NCBI GenBank assembly: GCA_964452355.1
Contig: CAYVKV010000001.1
Span: forward strand, 62,001-126,000
Direction: 5' to 3'
DNA length: 64,000 nt
DNA from: UBA1450 sp964452355
Lineage (GTDB): Bacteria; Patescibacteriota; Microgenomatia; UBA1406; GWC2-37-13
The notes under the pieces are model-generated. The model was not told the origin of the DNA, did no database searches, and saw only the letters and a program-made list of their open reading frames with translations. This document shows, one piece after another, positions 16,273-24,601 of this stretch (positions are counted from its first letter, which is position 1; each line of letters opens with the position of its first letter). The position numbers were made by a program, and so were the translations under genes.

Positions 16273-17154
16273 ATGACTCGTAGTCAAAAGTCTCATTTTC
16301 AGCTTCTCAAAAACGCATGGATCAAGCGTCATCAAAAAATACGGAAGAATTTGTGGAAGAAACACGAAAAATCTCTGAAGTGGATGCGTGACAACTCACA
16401 ACAGCTCGTCGTCGGCTCAGCAACCGGCCTCCTTATGTTGACACACCCTGCAAGTGCTGCAACGATCACCCAGAATCTCCTTCCCCCACCAACTCCCCCT
16501 GAGGAGCGTACCGCGCATACAAAAGAGGAGCTTGTTCGTCAACTTTCCGAGCTTCTTCCCACAAGCGTTCAACAGCTCTCATATGAACAAAGAAAACAAA
16601 TCGGACATCTCCTTACTACATTTTTTCATATGCCCGCAACGCCCATACTTGATGGGAAAGAGTTAAATAGAAATTATGGCATTATTGGGGCCGAACAACA
16701 TCTTATGAGATATCCAGGCGACACAATGGCTACTCATTTTTCAGATGAAAACGAAAAACAATTTTGGTCGTCTGGAATGGCCCCTCATACTGGCGCTTGG
16801 GGATACTTCTCCAACTCTCATCAAGACATGACTCAACAAGACGTGTTGAGAGAAAAATATTATATTGCCGTCCAAACTTTTTTATCACCAGGGTGGAATG
16901 AAAATCCAAATGAATTATATGCATTTTTTAAATATCGAAAAATGCTTGTGGTCAATCCTGAAAATGGTAAAGCAGTTGTTGCAGTTATTGGAGACGCAGG
17001 CCCATCACCTGAAACAGGAAAACAATTAGGAGGTTCTCCTGAAGTAATGGCACATCTAGAACGGCAGGATGGTGGCGCAAAAGGACCAGTGCTATACTAT
17101 TTTATTGATGATTCTGAAAATACCATTCCACTGGGACCAATTTCAATTGAATAA
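16273..17154 (+). CDS. hypothetical exported protein
   Basis: A 293-residue protein. A strongly basic N-terminal region of about 45 residues precedes a hydrophobic segment ending THPASA (about 46-63), which looks like a signal peptide with a long n-region. A Pro-rich stretch follows, then a globular domain. That domain contains KMLVVNPENGKAVVAVIGDAGPSP and KQLGGSPEVM, a Gly-Asp-Ala-Gly motif suggestive of a barrel-like fold such as those in wall-associated proteins; this is a weak resemblance only. It is the middle gene of the three-gene unit. Confidence 0.55.
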   Translation: MTRSQKSHFQLLKNAWIKRHQKIRKNLWKKHEKSLKWMRDNSQQLVVGSATGLLMLTHPASAATITQNLLPPPTPPEERTAHTKEELVRQLSELLPTSVQQLSYEQRKQIGHLLTTFFHMPATPILDGKELNRNYGIIGAEQHLMRYPGDTMATHFSDENEKQFWSSGMAPHTGAWGYFSNSHQDMTQQDVLREKYYIAVQTFLSPGWNENPNELYAFFKYRKMLVVNPENGKAVVAVIGDAGPSPETGKQLGGSPEVMAHLERQDGGAKGPVLYYFIDDSENTIPLGPISIE

Positions 17155-17159
17155 TAATT

Positions 17160-17489
17160 ATGAATAAGCAGTTTTATAGTCATCTCATAGATATCACTAT
17201 CATACAAATTAAGCTGAACGATCTTGAGCTAGCGCCACATGAGCACAAAGAGCTTATGACACTTGTTTACACAATAATTCATCATGGAGTAATTGATAAT
17301 ATTCTTTCTGAACTCAGCGAAGATGATAAGAAAATTTTTCTCAAAAATCTCGCACGCGATCATCATGATAGTATTTTGACTCATTTACAGGATGTTATTG
17401 AAAATATTGAAGAAAAAATAAAAAAAACCGCTTCAGCTATTTTGGAGGAGTTACAGCGAGATCTAAATGAAATAAAAAATTCAGTTTAG
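17160..17489 (+). CDS. hypothetical small helical protein
   Basis: A 109-residue, largely alpha-helical, charged protein with a coiled-coil-prone C-terminus (about residues 75-107). There is no signal peptide and no recognised family. It is the last gene of the unit starting at 15822 and converges on the S1-domain gene, with stops 4 bases apart. Confidence 0.5.
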   Translation: MNKQFYSHLIDITIIQIKLNDLELAPHEHKELMTLVYTIIHHGVIDNILSELSEDDKKIFLKNLARDHHDSILTHLQDVIENIEEKIKKTASAILEELQRDLNEIKNSV

Positions 17490-17493
17490 TTTA

Positions 17494-18576
17494 TTAACGA
17501 TAGAACACTGGTTTCTCAGTTTGAGGAAGAATCAAGCTCATTCTGCGATCAGCTTTACTTACCCGTTCAACGAATACTTTAATTTTTTTTCCAATGTCAA
17601 AATTCTCTTCGCCGGTTAATTTACTCACATGGATCAAGCCTTCAACGCCGGGTTCAAGTCTCACAAAGTATCCATATCGCTCTTTTCTTACCACTTCACC
17701 CATATGTTCTTTGTCTTTTGGATACTTCTCAACAATCTCTTCCCAGGGGTCATTTGCAAGTCTTTTCACTGATAAATTGAGTTTCAAATCTTCTTCATTT
17801 TTTTCAACCACAATTGCTTTTATAGTCTCTCCTTGTTTTACATAAATTGATGCATTGGTTACCTTTTCCCAAGAAATTTCCGAGATATGAACTAATCCCT
17901 CCACGCCCTGAACTTCACAAAATATGCCAAACTCTGAAACGCCGAGAACCTTTGCTTCATATACTTCATTCAGTTTTATTTTTGCAAAACGTTCTTTCAT
18001 TTCTTTTTGCGAAATCTGTAAAACTGCAGCTTTTTGCGAGACTACCAAGCGATTTTTTACTTCATCGACCTCAAGGACTTTTACTTTAATTCTCTGTCCT
18101 TGGAGACGGGAAGGATCTTCGAGAAAATCAGTAGTAAGTTGGATCTTTGGAATTACGCCGCGTATTCCCATAAAATCAATAAATACGCCGCCCTTTCCAT
18201 ATTCTCCACAAACAACTTCAATATCAGCTTCTTCTTTCTTTTTCTCTTGGAGAATGTTCCATTTTCCTTTTTCAAAAAATGACCGCATCGAAACAACGGG
18301 GTATCCCTCGCGAGATTCTGTAGATATGATACGAACCTTCACGGTGTCACCCTCACCAAGATAGGGAAGATAGGTGGTGATTTCTTTTAATTCCTTTTCT
18401 CCGAGTACTGCTTGAGCCTTTGCACCAACATCAAATAGTACATTTTTCTTTGAGAGGGAGAGTATTTTAGCATTTATTTCTGTTCCTTTTCGAATATTTG
18501 AAACATTATTTGCTTGGAGGAGTATCTCCATTGGATGTAAGTGTTTTTGATCGTTTGCTTTATGTGCTTTTGGCAT
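17494..18576 (-). CDS. rpsA: ribosomal protein S1-like protein with four S1 domains
   Basis: A 360-residue RNA-binding protein made of four tandem S1 (OB-fold) repeats. Domain 1 is about residues 25-100, domain 2 about 115-190, domain 3 about 205-275 (with EFGIFCEVQGVEGLVHISEISW) and domain 4 about 290-352 (RYGYFVRLEPGVEGLIHVSKL). It probably helps mRNA bind the 30S subunit. It is shorter than the six-domain E. coli S1 but normal for Gram-positive-like and CPR versions. A clear Shine-Dalgarno AAAGGAG (18586-18592) lies 9 bases before the ATG, so this transcript has a real leader. Confidence 0.88.
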   Translation of the reverse strand: MPKAHKANDQKHLHPMEILLQANNVSNIRKGTEINAKILSLSKKNVLFDVGAKAQAVLGEKELKEITTYLPYLGEGDTVKVRIISTESREGYPVVSMRSFFEKGKWNILQEKKKEEADIEVVCGEYGKGGVFIDFMGIRGVIPKIQLTTDFLEDPSRLQGQRIKVKVLEVDEVKNRLVVSQKAAVLQISQKEMKERFAKIKLNEVYEAKVLGVSEFGIFCEVQGVEGLVHISEISWEKVTNASIYVKQGETIKAIVVEKNEEDLKLNLSVKRLANDPWEEIVEKYPKDKEHMGEVVRKERYGYFVRLEPGVEGLIHVSKLTGEENFDIGKKIKVFVERVSKADRRMSLILPQTEKPVFYR

Positions 18577-18674
18577 AATTTCTGGCTCCTTTACTGTCCT
18601 AAACAGGTTATTACTATACCATATTTACCACGAAATACAAGTTTTTTTATCCATACTTCAAACACCATAGATAT

Positions 18675-19217
18675 TTATTTTATTTCTTGTAATAAATCTT
18701 TCGCTTTTGTATTTTGATCTAATAAATCATTGAGGATGTTAATGTCCGACTGGGTGACTTTGCCAATCACCTGAGTAATAATTTCTCTATGTTTTTGATT
18801 GCTTTGATTTAGATCAATAATAAAATCACTTGAATACTCTCCTCCTTGACTCTTGAGCTCTTGAAGCGTGGGAGGAATCATCAGAAATCGTCGTTCTCCA
18901 AGTTGCAGCTGATCTATAGCCACTTGTTCTTTGCCTTCATTGATAAGAGATACCGCGGTAGCAATATTTTTATCGGACAGATGTAAGTACAATTTAGCCT
19001 TCTTAAAGTTGTCCCGCGTTGTGAAAAGTAAAATATTGTCGCGCATCACCTTTAAAAAATAGAGCGGGTGTCCCGGAAGAAGACCCGGATACGGAAGCTG
19101 ATATACAACTACTTTTTTTTCGATATCAATCGATTCTGGTTTAGTGACTGAATAAAGCGCCGGAACGAATGTAATAGAAAGAATAACGACGGCAATTGAT
19201 AAAATGATTCGTTTCAT
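18675..19217 (-). CDS. exported DUF5667-type protein
   Basis: A 180-residue protein with a signal peptide or anchor (residues 1-24) and a helical domain. The pattern YPGLLPGHPLYFLKVMRDNI followed by FKKAKLYLHLSDKNIATAVSLINEGK is characteristic of DUF5667, a common extracytoplasmic domain in CPR and Gram-positive bacteria, of unknown function. It lies downstream of the hup terminator. Confidence 0.7.
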   Translation of the reverse strand: MKRIILSIAVVILSITFVPALYSVTKPESIDIEKKVVVYQLPYPGLLPGHPLYFLKVMRDNILLFTTRDNFKKAKLYLHLSDKNIATAVSLINEGKEQVAIDQLQLGERRFLMIPPTLQELKSQGGEYSSDFIIDLNQSNQKHREIITQVIGKVTQSDINILNDLLDQNTKAKDLLQEIK

Positions 19218-19234
19218 AAATTAATTAAAAAATA

Positions 19235-19289
19235 CAACCCCGCTCTCTTGGTACAAAATGACTTTGTCAATATCAAAAGAGCGGGGTTG
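19235..19289 (-). terminator. rho-independent terminator of hup
   Basis: The 12-bp arms CAACCCCGCTCT (19235-19246) and AGAGCGGGGTTG (19278-19289) enclose a 31-base loop holding an inner ACAAA/TTTGT stem. On the minus strand the stem is followed by TATTTTTTAA. It sits 15 bases past the hup stop. Confidence 0.8.
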
Positions 19290-19304
19290 CATCCTTGAGA
19301 AAAG

Positions 19305-19577
19305 TTACTTAACTCTTCTTTTAAGACTTTTTCCAGCGGTAAAGCCGGGTGTTTTTGTTGCGGGGATTTGGATTTCAGCTCCAGTTTGTGGATTTCGTCC
19401 TTTTCGTGCTGCTCGATTTCGTACAAGAAATGTACCGAAACCTGTTACCACTACCTTTTCACCTCGTTCCATTGCTTGCGCAACAGTATCAAAAACTGCA
19501 TTTACAGCATCTTTAGCTGCTTTTGATGTGAGTCCTGCTTTTTTTGCAACCTGTGCAATTAGATCTGCTTTTGTCAT
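19305..19577 (-). CDS. hup: DNA-binding protein HU
   Basis: A 90-residue histone-like protein. It begins MTKADLIAQVAKKAGLTSKAAKDAVNAV and contains the DNA-arm signature GFGTFLVRNRAARKGRNPQTG near residues 46-66. It bends and compacts DNA and probably acts at the nearby origin. A GTG at 19586 lies inside the Shine-Dalgarno GGAGGTG (19584-19590), so the true start is the ATG at 19577, with a 6-base gap. That gives the canonical HU length. The upstream region carries palindromes that may be operators. Confidence 0.95.
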   Translation of the reverse strand: MTKADLIAQVAKKAGLTSKAAKDAVNAVFDTVAQAMERGEKVVVTGFGTFLVRNRAARKGRNPQTGAEIQIPATKTPGFTAGKSLKRRVK

Positions 19578-19808
19578 TTTTTTCACCTCCCCTCTATATT
19601 AATTTTCTCCAGTACTCGGTATAGAGTATCGGAGCAAGAAATATCATAATATACCTTTACAGGGTATATATTGGAAGGCGTCTTGTCAATCCATACTTAA
19701 AATATCTTTTTGCAACAATCTATATCAAAATGTATTTTGTATAAATTATTATTACACTATTGTGACGGTATGAGCGGATTATTATTTGGATGTAATTAAT
19801 AATATTAA
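19578..19808. promoter_or_regulatory. upstream region of hup with palindromes
   Basis: About 230 bases without a gene. On the minus strand there are TTGACA near 19693-19688 (a plausible -35), the Shine-Dalgarno GGAGGTG, and a perfect inverted repeat ATATACC-N7-GGTATAT at 19649-19669. A shorter TACTC-N6-GAGTA repeat lies near 19612-19628. The rest is AT-rich and lies 3' of nothing else; rny, transcribed leftward, begins its stop at 19809. Confidence 0.45.
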
Positions 19809-21263
19809 CTAATTGAATTTTGCTACTGCCTCCGCTCGATATTCACGCAATATCGTTACTTTTATCTGTCCGGGGAACACTTCAAATTTTGTTTCAAGCT
19901 CTTCCTTTATTTTAGAAGCAAGAATGGTCGCCTCATCATCAGATACTTCACTTGGCCTGACGATTACCCGCAGCTCCCGACCTGCTTGAAGCGCGTATAC
20001 GTCTTTGACTCCTTTTTGTTTTTTTGCCGCTTCTTCAATGGTTGTTATTCTTTTTAAATACTCCTGAAAGTCCTCGTGACGTGCTCCTGGCCTTCCTCCA
20101 GATACTGCATCTGAGATGTATACAATAATCGCCTCAATTGATGGGAAGGGGATATCCTCATGATGTGCAGCAACGGTATCAATAATTTTCTTTGGAAATC
20201 TGTGTTTATTTAAAAGCTCAACACCAAGCTCCACATGAGAGCCCTCTTTGTCTGTTATGACTTTTCCAATGTCATGAAGAAGGCAGCCAATCTTCACGGT
20301 ATTCACATCTGCCTTAAGTTCATGAGCAAGCGCAACGCCGATCTTTGTCTCTTCAAGAGTATGTAGAATCATATTTTGTCCGTATGAATAGCGGAATTTG
20401 AACTGACCGAGAAGTCGGACTATTTCATTTGGAAGATTGAAAATACCAACCCTATGGGTAAGGTCTTCTCCCGCTTTCATAATTGTGAGATCAACCTCGG
20501 TTTTGACTTTATTTACAATCTCTTCAATGCGCTGCGGCTGAATCCTTCCGTCTTTAATTAATTTTTCAAGAGAAATTTTAGCGACTTCCCGACGCATAGC
20601 GTCGAAAGACGATATACGAATAACACCCTCTTCCTCAAGGTCAACATCAACTCCTGTCGCAAGTTCAAATGCTCGAATATTACGTCCATCTTTTCCTATT
20701 ATTCTGCCTTTGAAGTCATCATTTGGGAGTTGGATAACAGCAAGAGTATATTCAGAAACATAATCAGTTGCTCCATATCGCATTGCGTCAATAAGAATTT
20801 CTTTTGCTTTTTCAGTTGCACTGCTTTTTATTTGCTCTTCTCCTTCGCGAATTTGTTTAGCAACATCACCCTTGAGTTTATCTTCCCAGGCAGTAAGAAG
20901 AAACTTTCTCGCTTCATCTTTCGTCATTTGGGCTATTTTCTCAAGCTTTGAAATAATCTTATCTTTTTCATTTTCATATTCTTCTTTTTTCCCAGCAACG
21001 AGCGCTTCTTTGTCTCTTATACCTCGTTCTTTATTTTGAATCTCTTTCTCCCGTTCTTCAAGTATCTGTTCTTTTCGTGCAAGTCGCTTTTCAAGCTCTA
21101 TTCCATCTTGAACTGCTTTTCTTCCTACTCTCTCAGCCTCTTGCTTTGCTTGTAACGCCTCTTCGCTCGCTTTTAACAAAAGCTCTTTTGCCTCTTGCTT
21201 TGCTTTTTTTATCTCCTCTTGTCGTTCTTTTTTAAAAAACGACTGAATTAATGACTGGAACAT
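19809..21263 (-). CDS. rny: ribonuclease Y
   Basis: A 484-residue endoribonuclease that initiates mRNA decay. There is a long charged coiled coil (about residues 10-150), then a KH domain with IIGKDGRNIRAFE (about 190-203), then an HD domain with CLLHDIGK near residue 330 and AAHHEDIPFPS. The usual N-terminal membrane helix of RNase Y is missing. The protein starts MFQSLIQSFFKKERQ, and the frame upstream reaches a TGA about 16 codons before the ATG without a hydrophobic stretch. It may be soluble or held by the short amphipathic N-terminus. Confidence 0.93.
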   Translation of the reverse strand: MFQSLIQSFFKKERQEEIKKAKQEAKELLLKASEEALQAKQEAERVGRKAVQDGIELEKRLARKEQILEEREKEIQNKERGIRDKEALVAGKKEEYENEKDKIISKLEKIAQMTKDEARKFLLTAWEDKLKGDVAKQIREGEEQIKSSATEKAKEILIDAMRYGATDYVSEYTLAVIQLPNDDFKGRIIGKDGRNIRAFELATGVDVDLEEEGVIRISSFDAMRREVAKISLEKLIKDGRIQPQRIEEIVNKVKTEVDLTIMKAGEDLTHRVGIFNLPNEIVRLLGQFKFRYSYGQNMILHTLEETKIGVALAHELKADVNTVKIGCLLHDIGKVITDKEGSHVELGVELLNKHRFPKKIIDTVAAHHEDIPFPSIEAIIVYISDAVSGGRPGARHEDFQEYLKRITTIEEAAKKQKGVKDVYALQAGRELRVIVRPSEVSDDEATILASKIKEELETKFEVFPGQIKVTILREYRAEAVAKFN

Positions 21264-21532
21264 AATGTTTATTTTTAAGGCAGGTTTTCTGATTCGAAGG
21301 TTGATAGATCAATATGTCCTGACTAGCCACACACAACATTCAAGCCAAATAAATCTATGGCTTGTGTGGCTTGATTCTTTCTATTCGTTTTTGATTTCTC
21401 GAAAATAAGTTGAAAGTGTAGAAAGTGACATATTAAAAAATAACGCAATTGTTGTTCTGCCTCAATAATTATTAACTCTTCTATTGTACTGCGTTTTGTT
21501 GGATTCTTCAAGAAGAAGATCTCTGTCCTTTT
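21264..21532. other. noncoding region between recX and rny with a compound hairpin
   Basis: About 270 bases with no convincing gene. At 21325-21371 the outer arms AGCCACA/TGTGGCT and inner arms CAAGCC/GGCTTG form a bulged hairpin. It has no T-run on the minus strand, so a terminator of recX is only possible, not shown. The remainder presumably holds the rny leader and promoter; a 62-codon frame here has no supporting signal. Confidence 0.35.
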
Positions 21533-22021
21533 TTAAAGGTTGTTATCAAAATACGCGTCATATGCTTGTTTTGCGATGCCGTACGGGAAACCTCTTCGTT
21601 GTAAGTATCCAAGTGCTCGTTGCATTCGCTTTTCACTTGCTAGATGCATAAGAAGATTGTTCTTTTTCTTAAGAACGTCTCGCGCGCGAGTTAGTTCGTC
21701 AATAGTATTTTCTTTCAGCGTAGCTTCAATAATTATTTTATTTATTCCCTTTTGTTGAAGCTCTTGAACTATTGCATAATTTCCCTTTGGGTTTGCTTGA
21801 CTACGGGACCGTACGTACTCTTGAGTAAATTCAGTATCATTGATATATTTTTCCTCAATGAGTTTGGTAATAACACTATCAACAATGGCGTTACTGCATT
21901 TAAACACTTGAGATTTTTTAAGGAGATATTGTCTCATTTCAAAAACACTTCGTGCGCGGAAACGAAGATAAAAAAATGCCTTATCCATCAATAGATGTTC
22001 TTGTTTTTTTTGTTGATCCAT
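21533..22021 (-). CDS. recX: regulatory protein RecX
   Basis: A 162-residue helical protein with the three-repeat RecX layout. KAFFYLRFRARSVFEMRQYLLKK is at the N-terminus, IVDSVITKLIEEKYINDTEFTQEYVRSR in the middle, and RALGYLQRRGFPYGIAKQAYD at the C-terminus. RecX binds RecA filaments and modulates recombination. It starts 15 bases after the recA stop on the same strand, the standard recA-recX order. A second in-frame ATG lies 12 codons in. Confidence 0.88.
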   Translation of the reverse strand: MDQQKKQEHLLMDKAFFYLRFRARSVFEMRQYLLKKSQVFKCSNAIVDSVITKLIEEKYINDTEFTQEYVRSRSQANPKGNYAIVQELQQKGINKIIIEATLKENTIDELTRARDVLKKKNNLLMHLASEKRMQRALGYLQRRGFPYGIAKQAYDAYFDNNL

Positions 22022-22036
22022 GTACCTCTTGCCAAC

Positions 22037-23092
22037 TTAACCCTCTTTTTGTGGTTCTATTTGCTCTATTTGCTCTTTCTCTTTGTTCATTGGAAGGGTG
22101 GCATAAACTTTTTTTTCTATCTCTTTTCTCAGTTTTGTATTTTCTTTTAATGTGCTTTTTGTCTGCTCTATGCCTTGACCGATCACTTCAGAGTTGTATT
22201 TATAAAATGCGCCACTCTTTTCTAAGATGTTCTTTTCTGCAGCAATATCTACGAGCGAGCCAAGGTTGTCGACTCCTTCGGGAGTAATACTAAACTCGGC
22301 TTTTTTAAAGGGAGGTGCAATTTTATTTTTCACAACTTTGACGCGAACACGTGCACCAATAATCTCGTCGCCTTTTTTGAGTGTTTGGATTTTCCGCACA
22401 TCCATTCGTATTGATGAATAAAATTTGAGCGCCATGCCACCAGGAGTTGTCTCTGGATTGCCAAACATAATGCCAATTTTCATACGCAGTTGGTTCGTAA
22501 ATATGATGGTTGTTCTTGATTTTGAAACAACCCCCGTCAGCTTTCGAAGTGCTTGAGACATAAGTCTCGCTTGAAGACCCATCTGCGCATCTCCCATATC
22601 CCCTTCTATCTCTGCACGAGGAACAAGAGCGGCAACTGAGTCGATTACGATAAGATCAACTGCGCCGGAGCGTACGAGCGTCTCGGTGATCTCTAAAGCT
22701 TGTTCTCCTGTGTCTGGCTGAGATATAAGAAGATCATCTAAATTTACTCCCAAAATTTCTGCCCATGTGGGATCAACCGCATGCTCGGCATCAATGAAAG
22801 CCGCAGTTCCTCCTTTTTTCTGAACCTGCGACACGATTGAAAGGGTTATGGTTGTTTTTCCCGATGCCTCCGGACCATATATCTCAATAATTCTTCCCCG
22901 GGGAACTCCGCCGACACCAAGCGCTAAATCAAGTGGGAGTATACCAGTAGATGTTGCTTCGACCGCGGTCGATGGTCCATCGCCCATTTTCATAATTGAA
23001 CCTTTCCCAAACTGCTTTTGGATCTGTTCAATTGCCAAATTGATTGCTTTATTTTTAAGGCCCTGCTCTTCATTTGTAGTTTTTTTTGTCAT
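22037..23092 (-). CDS. recA: recombinase RecA
   Basis: A 351-residue RecA. Walker A GPEASGKT is at residues 73-80, the signature ALRKLTGVVSKSRTTIIFTNQLRMKIG covers the L1/L2 region, and GNPETTPGGMALKFYSS is intact. It drives homologous strand exchange and SOS autocleavage. The C-terminus is acidic and Gln/Glu-rich, as usual. There is no strong Shine-Dalgarno. A palindrome TTACAAACATGTAA (23126-23139) lies 34 bases upstream and may be an operator. Confidence 0.97.
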   Translation of the reverse strand: MTKKTTNEEQGLKNKAINLAIEQIQKQFGKGSIMKMGDGPSTAVEATSTGILPLDLALGVGGVPRGRIIEIYGPEASGKTTITLSIVSQVQKKGGTAAFIDAEHAVDPTWAEILGVNLDDLLISQPDTGEQALEITETLVRSGAVDLIVIDSVAALVPRAEIEGDMGDAQMGLQARLMSQALRKLTGVVSKSRTTIIFTNQLRMKIGIMFGNPETTPGGMALKFYSSIRMDVRKIQTLKKGDEIIGARVRVKVVKNKIAPPFKKAEFSITPEGVDNLGSLVDIAAEKNILEKSGAFYKYNSEVIGQGIEQTKSTLKENTKLRKEIEKKVYATLPMNKEKEQIEQIEPQKEG

Positions 23093-23201
23093 TTTTTGGG
23101 TGTCAAATGGTAATATCCCCCATTATTACAAACATGTAAGTAAAATGCAAATAATATAATGAAGTAATGGTATAACCAAAGCGTAGTGATGTGGCTTGGA
23201 G

Positions 23202-23675
23202 TTATCTAGCTTTCTTTATTGCAAATCCTCCTGCAATCAATAGAGATAAGATTGGAATGAGGACTGTTGGAGAACCTGTTTCTGGAATTTGTTGTACGGG
23301 TTTTTTATTGTATACAATATTTGTATTTTTTGTGATAATGGTCGTTTGCTCACTTGGCGCGCTCTTTCCGGGGTTGTTTCTCCCTTCGATAATACTTATT
23401 CGTATTTGTGGAGTGGGAGTTTGCACGTCTCCACTTGTTATGTTTATGACGTTGCTGCCTTTTGTTGGAGTAGGAGTCGGGGTTTTATTGTCAAATAAAA
23501 AAGAGAGAGGATTCCATTTTTCATTTTCCTCTAATATTGTGGGGGTCATGGTGACCGTTGGTTGATTAGTTTGAGTTGTTGAATTTTTTGCACGAAATTT
23601 ATTACTTATCCATACGAAGGCAAGAATAAGAACAATAAATCCCAAAACTAAAGAAACAACACGATTAAATTCCAT
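23202..23675 (-). CDS. surface protein with N-terminal anchor and IPETG sorting-like C-terminus
   Basis: A 157-residue protein. The N-terminal helix (about residues 5-25) is followed by a Thr/Pro-rich outer region (TPTPTPTKG, QTPTPQ). The C-terminus reads QIPETG, then a hydrophobic helix and a basic KKAR tail, the layout of an LPXTG-type sortase substrate. No sortase gene is in the window. The frame could start at 23684, but TATACT (23685-23690) directly abuts that ATG; the ATG at 23675 is 9 bases away and fits leaderless expression. Confidence 0.6.
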   Translation of the reverse strand: MEFNRVVSLVLGFIVLILAFVWISNKFRAKNSTTQTNQPTVTMTPTILEENEKWNPLSFLFDNKTPTPTPTKGSNVINITSGDVQTPTPQIRISIIEGRNNPGKSAPSEQTTIITKNTNIVYNKKPVQQIPETGSPTVLIPILSLLIAGGFAIKKAR

Positions 23676-23720
23676 AGTGGGCATAGTATAGCATTATAGG
23701 ATAATAAATACAAGGTGTTT

Positions 23721-24401
23721 TTAGCCATGAGCTAAAACAAACAAATATACTTGCTTTGCTCCATTTTTTTTAAATATTCGAGCAGCTTCATTTGCGGTGT
23801 TTGCTGATGTAAATAAATCATCAACAAGTATGATTGTGCCCGCGGTTTTTTTATTGAATTTCATTTCAAATGCCCCTTGAATATTCTTCCTTCTCATAGC
23901 TCGACTGCTTTGACTGGCTTGAGGTGAGGTGTTTTTAATTCGAATAATGTTTTTTTCTATTTTAAGCGTTGTTATTTTTCCAAACTTTTTCGAAAGGATA
24001 TCTGATTGATTAAATCCTCTCATGTTGTATTTTATCCTGTGCAAAGGAATTGGGCAGAGCGTCGCAGATGGAAATTTCATGCTAAAAGTATGAAATTTTT
24101 CATACCAAACTTTGGGTGTGTTTTCTAGAAAATCTTCAAGAGCACTGTATGCAAGTCGATACTTTGCTTCTTTAATAATATTTCTCATCACTCCACGATA
24201 TTGAACAACGGAAAGCGCACCGTCAAGAAAGGTATTGTTGCGACAATAATTGTGTGTTATTCCAAAGAATGATGGCTTAAAACAACCTGGACACACATCT
24301 GTCCGCATTGGGAGAATGCCTTCTTTACATTTTGCGCAAAGTGATGTTCCAAGCTTCCCACAGCCAACACATTTTGAAGGAAATAGTAAATCAAAAAACA
24401 T
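23721..24401 (-). CDS. comF: ComF-family phosphoribosyltransferase-like protein
   Basis: A 226-residue protein. The N-terminal zinc ribbon has cysteine pairs CVGCGK, CAKC and CPGC (residues about 11-45). A C-terminal PRTase fold carries the PRPP-loop motif IILVDDLFTSANTANEAA (about 190-207). ComF is needed for DNA uptake in naturally competent bacteria, probably acting with the uptake machinery in the cytoplasm. TATAAT (24407-24412) ends 5 bases before the ATG. It is transcribed away from dnaA across the probable origin. Confidence 0.85.
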   Translation of the reverse strand: MFFDLLFPSKCVGCGKLGTSLCAKCKEGILPMRTDVCPGCFKPSFFGITHNYCRNNTFLDGALSVVQYRGVMRNIIKEAKYRLAYSALEDFLENTPKVWYEKFHTFSMKFPSATLCPIPLHRIKYNMRGFNQSDILSKKFGKITTLKIEKNIIRIKNTSPQASQSSRAMRRKNIQGAFEMKFNKKTAGTIILVDDLFTSANTANEAARIFKKNGAKQVYLFVLAHG

Positions 24402-24601
24402 ATGTAATTATACCTTACTATTATTATATGGTTATGGAATTTATTATTCTTTTTATGTTTTGTTTCGTATTTAAGTGCACGTTTTGATTGTTATATAAAC
24501 CCAAAAAGAACAAGATGAATAAAACTGATTTCTTTATGTTAATATGTTTATTGTTTGTGGACAACTTATCCACATTTTATACATAAATCTTTTTAAGCCC
24601 T
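24402..24601. other. oriC: probable replication origin (oriC) upstream of dnaA
   Basis: An AT-rich gap between divergent comF and dnaA. It holds a head-to-head pair of DnaA boxes, TGTGGACAA at 24556-24564 (minus) and TTATCCACA at 24566-24574 (plus), separated by one base. An AT-rich stretch (24410-24475) could serve as the unwinding element. Another box, TTGTCCACA, lies between dnaA and dnaN (26001-26009). Gene orientation changes from mostly minus to plus here, as expected at a bidirectional origin. Confidence 0.65.

Noticed and set aside
21323..21511. 62-codon minus-strand frame between recX and rny
   Set aside because: No promoter, Shine-Dalgarno or recognisable sequence; it coincides with the compound hairpin.
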